Positions 24,892-36,167 of a stretch of 64,000 nucleotides of DNA are shown here, one piece after another. The DNA lies in assembly GCF_905147365.1 (NCBI RefSeq), contig NC_056420.1, positions 2,924,001-2,988,000 on the forward strand, in the 5' to 3' direction. The DNA comes from Aricia agestis (lineage: Eukaryota; Arthropoda; Insecta; Lepidoptera; Lycaenidae). Every line of letters starts with the position of its first letter. Position 1 is the first letter of the stretch. The position numbers and the translations under genes were made by a program. The notes under the pieces were generated by a model. The model had not been told where the DNA came from, made no database searches, and saw only the letters and a list, made by a program, of their open reading frames with translations.

Positions 24892-27800
24892 ATGGTAATC
24901 AAATGGAATTTAAGAAGAAGTGTAACTATAGTGTTTCTAATTGCATTGGTGAAAACAACAACATCGGTTGGTGAAAATTGCAAATATGTGCATCGAAGTA
25001 AAAGACAACTGATCTATCCGAATACAACACTGTTACAAGTAAGTTAATTAGTATGTTTTACAGTTTTGGATGTAAGACGTATAGTAATGATCAGTGGGCT
25101 CTTGCGTAAATAGCAATAAGCATTTTATAACAGCGTGAATTTTATGAACAAAGTTTACTATATGGTAGCCCATATAATAATGATTACATATTCTATGCCT
25201 GTAAAAATCGAGATGTTTTGGCATTTCTCATGGAAACATAGATAATAAAACATAGAACTCTGTATAAAAGAGTCAAACACACGCTAAAGTATAATCACTC
25301 ATATATTATAGTTGCTGTTAAGCATTTGTGTCCTAACCCACATCATTTTTTTGTTGAATCTCTCTTAAAAATCTAAAAAAACATAACTGCATTCATATTT
25401 AGTCCCTCCCCCTACGGAGATGCCTTATTAACTCAAAATTTTAAAACTACAAAATTTTAATAAAAATACAGCAATCATCTTCAGTATATTATTATTAACA
25501 TTCCTTTCACTGTTATTAATTTCCTATTTTTGTTTATTATGCTCATGATATCAGTTTCCGAAGTAATACCAATTTATTTAAATTCAAGCATACATTCAGT
25601 AGGTATCTCCTTAGTATTTATAAGTTACGTTTATTTGAAACACACGCCAATAGATCGACAATTTCAGTAACTACATATTCGCCGTTTGAATTTTTTTAGG
25701 TCAATTTTGAACGATAAGTAAAAAAATAGGATTTTGGTGTGCTTTCGGCAACGCGGCAAATGTAGGGTCGTTTTGTCAGGGAATGGCCTTAAGTACTCAA
25801 TACGCTTTTTTTTCTGGGGAAGTACACAAATGCTTAACAGCGTCCATATAATATTATACCTGATATAATAAGTATAATTTATATTTCGCAGCTGAATATA
25901 GGCGTCGGCACACCCAGTCCAGTCAAGCAAGTCAACGTGAACTGGGCTATCCAAGCCAATTTCCAACTCCCTTGGAATAGAACTCAGATACCCATAGATA
26001 TACTCCATGCGAACACTGGGTACGATGGAGAGGCAAGAGAAGAAGGCTATGGAGAGACAAGAAAGAAGAGGGACATTAAGCATAGAGAAGAGGCAAGAAA
26101 GAGAGAAATAGAGGGTGGCGATTCAAGAAAGAAGAGACAAGTAGAAGGCTACGTGAACGATGCTAGATTGTACCACTTCTATAAGTATGTGGAAGACATG
26201 CTAAATAGGTAACACTTTTGAGATAAATACATAAAACCAAACGACAATATCCTTTCCCGTAAATGAACCAAACTACATCAAAAGCGATCCAACGACACAA
26301 CTAAATTCTTCCTCTTTATAATGCTAGATATTGTTCGTTCTCACGTACCCGCAAAATAGCGTATATCATACTGGAGCCGTACTTGCTACAACGAAAACTA
26401 TTATAATATTATTAATATGTCCTTTCCCAGGGCTCAAGTAATATCTATTCTAAATTTCATCTAAGTCGGTTTAGTGGTTAAAGCGTAAGAGTTCATTCAG
26501 ACCGCAATGCGACGCGTAGATGCATTTCTAAATTAGTATGGATTTGACAGATTCGCAAGACGTCTGAATCAACCCTAAAAGGTAACATCCCCAATCCCCA
26601 TCTAAGGCCGCGGTTCCACTGACGCGGAGCGGAGCGGAGAGGAGCTTAGCGGTGCCCGAATTGGCCAATCACCACTAGATGTCTACATTTAATGTTCCAC
26701 ACAGCCACAATTAGATGTCTACATTTAAATAGAAAGATACTCCTACTACTCCTACACATTTATAATATTACCCCCTTATACAGCAAATAACTAAACAAAG
26801 TTTGCTAGTCTTTGTCTGACACATTAAAAAAAATCACATCACAAAGACAGTGGACCTTAAAATGCGTAAATATTATCATATTTATAAGGGGTGTTAGCAT
26901 CGACAGTATTGATTCAAAGCTGTTCTGAGAAGATTCTGACTGATAACGGCAATAAATAACAAAAAGAATCGAGATTCTACCAGACGCGTTGGCCCAAAAC
27001 TTCCTTCTTAAATTGGTTTCGATACACGCCCGTTATTTATCGCTGTTTGTTCATGCAAAAACTCCAATGGCATGTTATATTTTTTTGCACGAGGAAATGT
27101 TTGCTGGCAGTAAATATCTCGACTTGTTCAATTGGAAAGTTTGTCTGATTGAAGTTGACTTGTTTGTGTGTTTTGTAGACTAGAAAATGCTCGCGGCCGT
27201 GAAGAGGAAATCCACTGGGTTCCTTGAGGGAAACTGTTACTTTTTCAGATACACCCCAAAATAAGGTTTTCGGGTGGAATACACCTAATATTTATGGATA
27301 TGAATAATTTAATATGTGCGATTCTCAGACTACCCAATAAGCACACAAATTTCATTAAAATTGATACAGCCAGGACCGATAGATTAACCTTGAGAGCTTC
27401 AACGAGAGATCTTCCAAGCGTCTGTTGCCAGTTCTGAGGTCGTCATAATAGATCACGTCGCTCACAAAACTTCATTCATTCAAGTTATTTCGGGTATGAA
27501 AAATAGATATTGATCGATTCTCACATCATCAGCTTAAGCGCACAAAACTTTATCAAAATCGGCACATTCCGTTTCGAAGGTGCAATCATCATGACATGAG
27601 AATTTGAAGATTAGGATTCCATGCTACATACATCAACGATTCCATGCTTTAACGTGGGAGAGCTATGCTTCGGCACGAATGGGCCGGCTCGCCCGAAGAA
27701 ATACCACGTTCTTACAGAAAACCGGTGTGAAACAGCGCTTGCGCTGTGTTTCGCCGAGTGAGTGAGTTTACCGGAGGCCCAATCCCCTACCCTTTTCCCT

Positions 27801-30276
27801 TCCCAACCTTCCCCTATTTCCTTCCCTACCCTCCCATATTCTCTTCCCTACCCTCCCCTATTACCCTATTCCCTCTTAAAAGGCCGGCAACGCACCTGCA
27901 GCTCTTCTGATGCTGCTAGTGTCCATGGGCGACGGAAGTTGCTTTCCATCAGGTGACCCGTTTGATCGTTTGCCCCCTTATTTCATAAAAAAATGCTACA
28001 TATATATTTGAATGCTATTTTATACATATAGCTAAAAGTGAAGACCATAAGAACCTTATCACCACCTACTGTATTTACCACTTTTAAAGCAAAATAAATG
28101 AATCGAATTGATAATCTTGTATATATAGCCACTTAGTACTAACAGTACATAGCTAGATAGTGGTACGTTTGATTGTACTATGAATATTATAATTGTCGGT
28201 CTGCGCCGTCTGTAGTTAACTTTAAATATTTACGCGATGACCATCTACGTATGTCAGCATGAAATGGTTAGATTGTAAACGCACTTTAGTTATCTAGTAT
28301 TGCTAGAACGTTTCAGTATTAAACTGGTAGGCGTAAGTTCTACGCAAACAAGACAGTCATAGTTTTTGATAGACCTTAATTTGGCAATCGTTTTTGATAC
28401 GATTAAGTTGCTAGTCAATTACAGCACATAAAAATTCTGGTAGCCACCAGGATAGGGTAGGGTAAGGTTTCGTCCCAGTAGACAATAATTGACATAATTT
28501 GGTATTGAGTCGGTTTATCTTATATCTTATATATATATATATATATATATATTTCGGGGGCGATAAATCATCTAGCTAGGAATCATTTTCAGAAAATGTC
28601 TTTTTATTCGTGTTTTATCGATAATCGATAAACTGTAAAATATGACCCTTCCTGACATCTATCGGCGAATAATAATACTATTTTGTTAGCAACTAACGAC
28701 CGATGCAGATGCAGATGGCGTTATTAAGTAACACGAAGTCAATGAGTGTTTGCTATACCGAGCAAAGCTCAGTCATCCAGGTACTGTGAATTTAATGTTA
28801 GACATCATTCAACGTAGAAATTTTATTTTTGAAACTATGCCCATTTTAATCAATTATGGCTACTACTTTACCAAATTTGGGCAAAGTCATGATGTTTCTC
28901 AAACACAGAAGTCAAAATTAACTCTTTCGTCTCTGCTATTTTCACTACTACTAGCTACTATCCGAGAAGTTGATTTATGATGTCAAACCTAGCTGATAGA
29001 GCATGACTTAGGTACGTTGACATAACCCGACCGAATAACGTAGGTCTGCCATCTAACCATGAATCAATTTCTTAGATAGTACATTAGTAACCTAATAGGT
29101 TCTATGCTCTATAAGGGCGCGTTCAGACTTGCGTGTTTTATGCGCGCGCAGATTCAGCTCACGTGTTTTCCAAACACAGCAGAAAGCGCGCAGAAAACGC
29201 GCCGTAACAGTCTTGTGTTGTTCCAGTTTCGGCGAGAACGGCACGTCGTGTGTGCTGCAGACGCTGTGCCGGCTCGGCGCGGAGCCGCTACACTCCTATA
29301 GAGATGATGATCTGCTGCACGAGATAGCCAGCTTTGTGCTCAAGTAACTATCAGGGTTTATTCATAGTCAGGACCTATATTATTTGGTCGAGTTATATCA
29401 AGACCAGTCGGCAGGATGCTAAATAACATTGACTTGACATAAGCCTACCAAATAACGTAGGTCTGTAAATCAATTTCTTTGAATATAATAATTATTATGT
29501 AGGTTAATTTTATTATCGATCACAAGAAGTCGATAGTTATTTCAAAGGACGAGTGATAAGATCGCTCGCCAAAAATGGAAGGGGCGGGAGCAGTGTTCGA
29601 TTACATTCCACGATGGTGGGGGGTTAGATGCACCTACCTACATAGAAATGTAGAAATGTTTTGCAGAGCAGGTCGTAAATTCATCGCATTTGCTTCGGCA
29701 CGAATGGGCCGGCTCGACCGGAGAAATACCACGTTCTCGCAGAAAACCGTCGTGAAACAGCGCTTGCGCTGTATTTCGCCGAGTGAGTGAGTTTACCGGA
29801 GGCCCAATCCCCTACCCTATTCCCTTCCCTACCCATCCCTACCTTATAGGGGAAGGTAGGGATGGGTAGGGAAGGGAATAGGGTAGGGGGTTGGGCCTCC
29901 GGTATTCCCTCCTAAAAGGCCGGCAACGCACCTGCAGCTCTTCTGATGCTGCGAGTGTCCATGGGCGACGGAAGTTGCTTTCCATCAGGTGACCCGTTTG
30001 CTCGTTTGCCCCGTTCTTTCATAAAAAGAAATTAATGACAACAATTCGTAATTTTGATCGGCCTCAGTTTGAAGTATTGTTTTTTTCTAAGCTTAAGAAA
30101 CAATAATTTCTAAAACATTTACTTTTCTCTTTTCTAGTCCACTGAACGACGAAAGCGAAGATACAGCAAACGAGTCCATACCATACATATCAGCGTATAA
30201 ACTTGGGCTCAGCGGACACGACTGCGGCTACCAGTGTGGGCATTCCCTTATAGACTTATTCTCTCAGATACACTGA
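24892..30276 (+). CDS. Gene C: DM4/12-family secreted protein with extra dibasic sites, 4 exons, 239 aa
   Basis: Exons 24892-25038, 25892-26208, 29227-29343 and 30138-30276 join in phases 0, 2, 2 to give 239 aa. A hydrophobic stretch at about 11-20 is followed by RSKR at 35-38 and QLIYPNTTLLQ. The second exon gives LNIGVGTPSP and a 'WAIQANFQLPWN' segment, a typical DM4/12 strand region. A highly charged insert (about 93-135) follows, with two RKKR motifs (106-109 and 128-131) in similar contexts. The core is CVLQTLCRLG (163-172), with Gln in place of the usual Arg and C-R in place of C-E. C-terminal cysteines are C223 and C227 in HDCGYQCGH. AATAAA lies 13 nt after the stop. The role is unknown. 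The added RKKR sites suggest, but do not prove, further proprotein cleavage. Confidence 0.88.
26491..26572. mobile_element. Short MITE 'gattcagaccgcaacgcg'
   Basis: 'ttcattcagaccgcaatgcg' ... 'cgtctgaatcaa'. Related pieces start at about 30758 and 48306. Intron 2 of gene C. Confidence 0.5.
27651..27993 (+). mobile_element. SINE family 1, copy 4
   Basis: Full-length copy in the second intron of gene C, ending 'ttatttcataaaaaaa'. Confidence 0.83.
29691..30030 (+). mobile_element. SINE family 1, copy 5, with internal inverted duplication
   Basis: The head starts at 'tgcttcggcacgaatgg', so it is 5' truncated. Within it the segment around 29797-29848 is repeated in inverted form to about 29905 before the tail resumes. 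It is in the last intron of gene C. Confidence 0.8.
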
Positions 30277-30289
30277 TATTGTTATAAGT

Positions 30290-30295
30290 AATAAA
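30290..30295 (+). promoter_or_regulatory. Polyadenylation signal of gene C
   Basis: AATAAA 13 nt after the gene C stop codon, on the coding strand. Confidence 0.6.
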
Positions 30296-31336
30296 TTAGT
30301 GTATCTTTCCACATTCGATTAATAAGTGTATCTTTATTATTACCACAGATAGATAGTAGATAGAATACGTATTGAGTTATGAATGCAGTTCTTTAGATCA
30401 TTTAGAAAAAGTCAGCATTCATAACTGAACAACAAAAAATTGTGAGTTAACACACACATACTTAACAACAATTGAATAACCCTTAAGTAATCTAAGTTAA
30501 AAGCCCTGTCTTTTTCAAATGCCTCATAAACGGTATTTAACAGCTAATCAACGCAAGAATAAATGAATGATTTAACGAACAGCTTAACGACACTCTAAAA
30601 CAGATTTCAAATGGCATTAAGACATTGTTGAAATCACACAGCTATCCATAGTGGATTATTGTTAAAATATTATAACTTAAACTAAATAAAAATCTTATTT
30701 TTTTAATACCTCGATCGTGGGAATCGCAGACACAATAGATTTTCAATTGTAAGGGTTGATTCAGACCGCAACGCGACGCGTACATTTTCTAAATTTATAT
30801 GGATTTGACAGATTCGCAAGACGTCACATGCAATTGAAGTCTGTCAAATCTGCGACAGCCGGGTGCCGCTTGGGGATTGATAGGTTAAGTAGCTTATATC
30901 GATGGCCGCTACGAATAAACGTGCCAGAGCTCTTACCCAAAAATTTTTTTATGATACACCTATGTAATTTTTTTGGATTTTTTTTGACTTAAAATAACTA
31001 TTTTATAGCAACGTAGACCTTTATTGTACGGAAAAAATAATAACATACATCACATTAATAATGAAATATTCGCTTATTGCAGATTATTTTGTTTATTTGA
31101 GTTCACCAGAAAAAACGTGTTAAAACAATCTGGCGCACGTGTCTATCCTTTCCTTTGAGTTATAACTCTTGCACGATTATTCGTGTAAAAATGCAAGCGA
31201 CTTCTATGAGTAATGCCTCATTGCAGATGGCGAAACTTTGAATATAATAATTCACATCTATTCTATTCTCTTTTACAAATTACTCTTGTCTTTTTTGTTT
31301 TCTTAAAGGTTATTCGAAGAGCTATTTTAAAGTTTA

Positions 31337-31680
31337 TCAGAAGAGCTGATGGTGAGTTGCCGGTCTTTTTAAGAGGAAATACGCTCTCTTCTTGAAGGTT
31401 TGCAGGTCGTATAGGTCTGGAAATACTGCTGGTGACAGTGCATTCCAAATTTTACAGCGCGCGGCAGAAAGTTACGCGAAAAAAGCACGGTGGAAGACTG
31501 CCACTCATCAAAGTTATGAGGATAGTATATTTTTCACGTGGAACGATGGCGAAAAGTTGCAGGAGGTATGATTCCGAAGAATTCCTCAGAGCACTCCCCG
31601 TAATACTACCGATTGAGGATGCAGAGTAAAGCTATTTACATCACGGCATAATTCCAAGGGGTTCAGCCTGTTTGAAACAT
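31337..31680 (-). mobile_element. Second fragment of the same LINE family
   Basis: It matches 900-1230 closely, including 'acgctcttcttgaaggtttgcaggtcgtat', 'gcgcggcagaaagttacgcg' and 'gactgccactcatc' blocks, on the same strand. It is shorter, frameshifted and lacks most of the SINE-like tail, so it is a decayed copy. Confidence 0.75.
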
Positions 31681-31685
31681 TATAA

Positions 31686-32260
31686 TAATAATAATAAATA
31701 TACTTTTTGCACACGTTAAGAAGAAAATTACAACATTTATTAACTAATACAGTGTACTACATTGGCGGCCTTATTACTTATTAGTAATTTCTTCCAGGCA
31801 ACCACAGGTAAAGGACTGAATATTATTGAACTATTTTTATGAGTGTGCAATATTATAGTAGATAAGGTGACATTTTTTTAATGATACATACACAAATACA
31901 TACATATCAACATTAATATAATACACATATAAATAGGTAATAACATAAAAAGTAAGTACAGAAACAAATTTAGAGGTTGGAACTTATAACTAACAATAAT
32001 AACTTGATGATCAAATTTGAATATTAATTATAATAGCATGAATGTCAATTTATATAGGTTGTGTATTATCACTAATAGAAAGAAAATGTTCTTTTACCAG
32101 CATCTTAAACCGATAATGTGTAGCCGTCATTCTTATATGGGTTGGTAGTGAATTCCACAGCCTTATTCCCGTAGCAGCAAAAGAAGAGTTATAGTATTTT
32201 GTTTCTTGCACAGGCACGTCTAAAAGGCGCTAAAAGGTTTTTTCTAAATTTCCCTAAGTT
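31686..32260 (-). mobile_element. Fragment of a different LINE, RT C-terminus
   Basis: On the minus strand about 32205-32060 reads SFAATGIRLWNSLPTHIR followed by RFKMLVKEHF, the typical end of a lepidopteran non-LTR retrotransposon ORF. The 3' UTR-like segment with 'cttccaggcaaccacag' and an ATA-rich tail extends to about 31686. Confidence 0.65.
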
Positions 32261-33218
32261 TCTTCGCTTCTATTAGTCTTAGAGTGATAATTTATAGTCT
32301 GTAGCCTTCCTCGATAAATGAACCATCTAAAAACGAAAGATTTTTTTAAATCTGACCAGTAGTTCCTGAGTCATGCGCGTTCAAACAAAGAAACTCTTCC
32401 ACTTCATAATATTAGTATAGATTTATATTTTATACCATGCACTTATAAGGTCGTATTACATAAATAATAAGTCGATCTTCTTAACACTAATATACGGGCT
32501 TTTATTTTTAGAAATATGTAAAAACAATAAAATATACAAGAATAAGCATGTAAATGACCAGAGCATGGCTCAGGGGAAAAAAATATACGTGGAATAACCA
32601 TGCAACATTTCACTGCGCTTATTAAAACTTCATTTATGACACGAATAAATGTGCATTGATACAATAGTGTTAACGAGTCACATATTATTCACTAGAATAA
32701 TAATTTAATATGGTTTTCCTTAAATATGTGGTAAACCGTTAATATTTGAATTTTAATAAATATATGAGCTGAAAGATATTTTTTTTACCTTTAATTTGAT
32801 TATACATTATATTTGTCTTTTTATTATGTTGTCAAAGTTATGTGGTTCTAAACGTTTTTTTGTCTTCCTGAAAAGTTGTCTTTTTTCGATTGCACGTTTA
32901 TTTGTTGGGGCCATCAATATATTCTACTCAACAGTGTTATCTACATAATTATTATATTTTAAATACATAATATCTATGTATCTTTTATATCTAAATGGGT
33001 ATACATAATAATTATACAACAACAAAGACTGAATAATCAATAACGTTATGAAGGAAATATGTATAAAAAGAATTATACTTCCGTGCTGTTTTGCAACAAT
33101 TTGCGTGCAAACGCTTCACCACAAACAATATTTGTTCTCTGTTACTTTGTAATTTACGTACCGATCACGGGCGAAAGAAAATAAACAAGGATTGGGAATG
33201 GAACAGCGTTCTATTATG

Positions 33219-33296
33219 GGCACTGGGAACCGGGAACCGAAAGCCGGGACCTGGGAACCGGGAACAGGGAATGGGGAACCGGGAACAAACAGGAAC
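33219..33296 (+). repeat. GGGAACC heptamer repeat
   Basis: About ten imperfect units ('gggaaccgggaaccgaaagc'). Confidence 0.65.
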
Positions 33297-33390
33297 TGTT
33301 GTGTTAACAGAACATGCAAAATACGCGTACATTTTAAGGACCCAGCGTAAACCAATCTGAAAATATTTTTATACTATGGTTTTAGTGAAA

Positions 33391-34625
33391 CTAGAGATCG
33401 CCCAATGGTCGAAATTCAACCTTAGTTTCAACGACATTAGGACTACTACGTTTAACTTGTAAAAAAAAAATAATAATTGACTTTATCATATTTTTTTTTC
33501 AACTCTCGTCTCTGGAACTCAGCTGATCTCAGACTGGCCGTGTAAGCATTGTCTAATAGTATCTAAGATTCAATAAAAAAACCTGTAATCCATTTTCAAT
33601 TTGTCAACTTGTTGTCAACAGACTTCAACCATAAATAAAAGAGTATAATTCGTATGTATAGGCTTGTCACTCAAGAATCTGTCATCTTCTTGAGTGTGCG
33701 TATTGTAGTGTGTGTAAGGTTTTATTTGTTAAAAAAAATTATGATAAAAGCATAATTTCAAAATAATATTAGCTCGATGCACTCCTTCACCATATCCTAC
33801 TAATATTATAAAGCGGAAAGTATGTGAGTTTGTATGTTTGTTACTTCTTCACGCTTAAACGGCTGGACCGATTTCGACAAAAATTTACAAGGGGGTAGCT
33901 GACACCCTGGATTAACACATAATATGCTACATTTTTAAACGAATTTCAAAATGGAGGAGATGTTATGTTCGATTTAATTTGATTTTTTTTGTTCAACGAT
34001 TCCTCCGCTTTTTGTAAGCTGATTTCGACAAAAATTTACAATCCGTTAGCTGATATACTGGATTAACACATGGTGTACATTTTTAACCGACTTCCGGAAT
34101 GGAGGAGGTGTTATGTTAATTTTTTAAAATTTATTAATAGGCTTTCGCTCCGTCTCCTGCTTGGGGGGGCTGCGCCCCTCCCTCCCCCTCCCCTCCTGGA
34201 GCTATTTCTTTTAACGGAATAGTATCGCGTCATTAGTGCTGAGTATTAATTATCCTTTTTAAAAACAAATGAAGTAATCCTACTAATCCTACTAATATTA
34301 TAAAGCGGAAAGTATGTGAGTTTGTGGGTTTGTATGTGTGTTACTTCTTCACGCTTAAACGGCTGGACCGATTTCGACAAAATTTTACAAGGAGGTAGCT
34401 GACATCCTGGAGTAACACATAAGCTACATTTTTAACCGACCAAAAATTGATGTTTCCGATGATCAAACATAATTTATTTTGTCTCTAAGTACCAATAACT
34501 ATTTACCTATAAAAACACAATTTAGTTTACCTTATAAATCGCGGGTAACACCGCGGGGCACAGCTAGTACACTATAACTGTGCAAAATTTCATTCATCTA
34601 CGTTTCCGTATTTTTCGTCAAAAGG
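33391..34625 (-). mobile_element. About 450-bp Helitron-like element split by the 33795-34567 Helitron
   Basis: The 3' end is at 33391 (CTAG in reverse, 'ctagagatcgcccaatggtc') and the other part resumes at 34568 with 'tacactataactgtgcaaaa'. It belongs to a four-copy family. Confidence 0.75.
33795..34567 (+). mobile_element. 773-bp Helitron with exact TC...CTAG ends, inserted in another repeat
   Basis: Starts TCCTACTAATATTATAAAGC and ends 'ggcacagctag'. Removing it restores 'accata|tacactata', which matches 'accatataaactata' in the uninterrupted relatives with one change. The head is repeated at 34287, so two head-to-tail units may be fused. Confidence 0.82.
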
Positions 34626-34696
34626 GATGCCGAAACAACAGTGACCTAACAATAGGTGGGCGTATATTATATGGATATACACCCAACTATTGTTTT

Positions 34697-34985
34697 TAGG
34701 GTTCCGTACCCAAAGGGTAAAAACGGGACCCTATTACTGAGACTTCGATGTCTGTCCGTCCGTCTGTCTATCTCCAGGCTATATCATAAAAAACGGTAAT
34801 AGCTAGAGGGTTGAAATTTTCACAGATTATGTATCTATATCTATTGCCGCAATAAAAACAAATAATAAAAACAAAATAAAATAGTCCCATACGAAAAACA
34901 CAATTTTTGGCCTAATTTTGCTCTATAATGGTACGGAACCCTTCGTGCGCGAGTCCAACTCGCACTTGGCCGATTTTTTAATATT
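34697..34985 (+). mobile_element. 'gggttccgtacccaaag' repeat
   Basis: From 'agggttccgtacccaaaggg' to 'caactcgcacttggccgatt'. Relatives are at 14055-14700 (+, decayed), 51073-51407 (-) and 24140-24210 (fragment). The class is uncertain. Confidence 0.55.
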
Positions 34986-34991
34986 GTTATG

Positions 34992-35185
34992 GTACTATAT
35001 ATGTATTATAAATGCGAAAGTCTGTCTGCCTGTACCTCTTCTCGCCCAAACCACTGAACCGATTTTGCTGAAATTTGGTATGGAGATACTTCAAGTCCCG
35101 GGAAGGGATACTTTTTAACATAAAAATGTAGGGTTCCCGTACGATAATCGAATTTTAGCGCAAAGGAGTTGCGGGCGTCATTTAG
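34992..35185 (+). mobile_element. Lep1-like Helitron
   Basis: 'attataaatgcgaaagtctg', 'cgcccaaaccactgaaccg', 'gagttgcgggcgtcatttag'. A second copy follows immediately. Confidence 0.65.
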
Positions 35186-35193
35186 TCCATACT

Positions 35194-35400
35194 ATACACA
35201 CAAATATTATAAATGTGAAAGTGTGTCTGTCTGTCTGTTACCTCTTCACGCCCAAACGGCTGAACCGATTTTGCTGGGTATGGAGATACCTTGAGCCCAT
35301 GGAATTAGGACAAATTAGGATACTTTTTATCTTGGAAAAAATGTACGGTTCCCGGGCAATAAACTAATTTTGGCACAACGAAGTTGCGGGCGTTATCTAG
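35194..35400 (+). mobile_element. Lep1-like Helitron
   Basis: Starts 'tactatacacacaaatatta' and ends 'gttgcgggcgttatctag', in tandem with 34992-35185. Confidence 0.68.
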
Positions 35401-36161
35401 TATTAAATAATATACAACCCAGCGAGCATATCTACAAAAACTCGATGAACATCCAGTATTTCAACATTAAAGTTTTCATTAGCTAAAATTCTTGTCTAAA
35501 CACACGATTAGGGAGCTAAGAGCAAAAACCACAGATAGAATTAGGTCAGAACACGACTCACGCAAATGAATTATTTCATGAATATTCCCCAGTTCTAGCC
35601 GCTGGGACGGACTAATGGAGCTGAGGTAACATGTACGTGGTTATCTAGCAACTTTTTCGCTGTTAGCGTCTTTTTGCTATCACAAAGTTTTCGATAATTT
35701 TTCTGGTGCTATGCTTTAAGTAAAATAGTATAAGGCCCAATTTCAGTAACGTAGGTTAGTGTTAACAGCTTGCTAAAATGTTGTGTCTTCTCTTTCATTC
35801 ATATGGAAAACGAAAGAGGTAACGTGATACTAATTCGAGAATTAACTTTAACTTTTGATTTTGGAAACTGGGTATTCAGATGTGTAAAAAACGTTTTAGT
35901 TTAACATAAGTAGTATTGGTTATGTGTACATTACTACTGTGTTTTTTCTATATTTAGTAGACGTAAGCGACATCTATTAATTATCTTTAATATTATTGTT
36001 CACCTTAAAAAGTTCTAAATGGCTCATTTAAAAATACGTCACCTCGTCACGTTGCAGTCTGAACTGCCTTAGAAATAAGGTTTAAGAACTAGGAAAATAC
36101 TTATTCACCTCGCTCATCTTGCTGTCTAAGGGTGAGAATAAAACAAAATAATTTATATCCA

Positions 36162-36167
36162 TTTATT
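36162..36167 (-). promoter_or_regulatory. Polyadenylation signal overlapping the gene D stop
   Basis: The minus strand reads TAT TAA TAA ATG, so AATAAA overlaps the TAA stop of gene D. If used, the 3' UTR would be very short. Confidence 0.45.

Noticed and set aside
27762..27956. Pro/Leu-rich frames seen repeatedly (also 11823-12008, 39741-39953, 47685-47870)
   Set aside because: All are the ccctaccct block and tail of SINE family 1.
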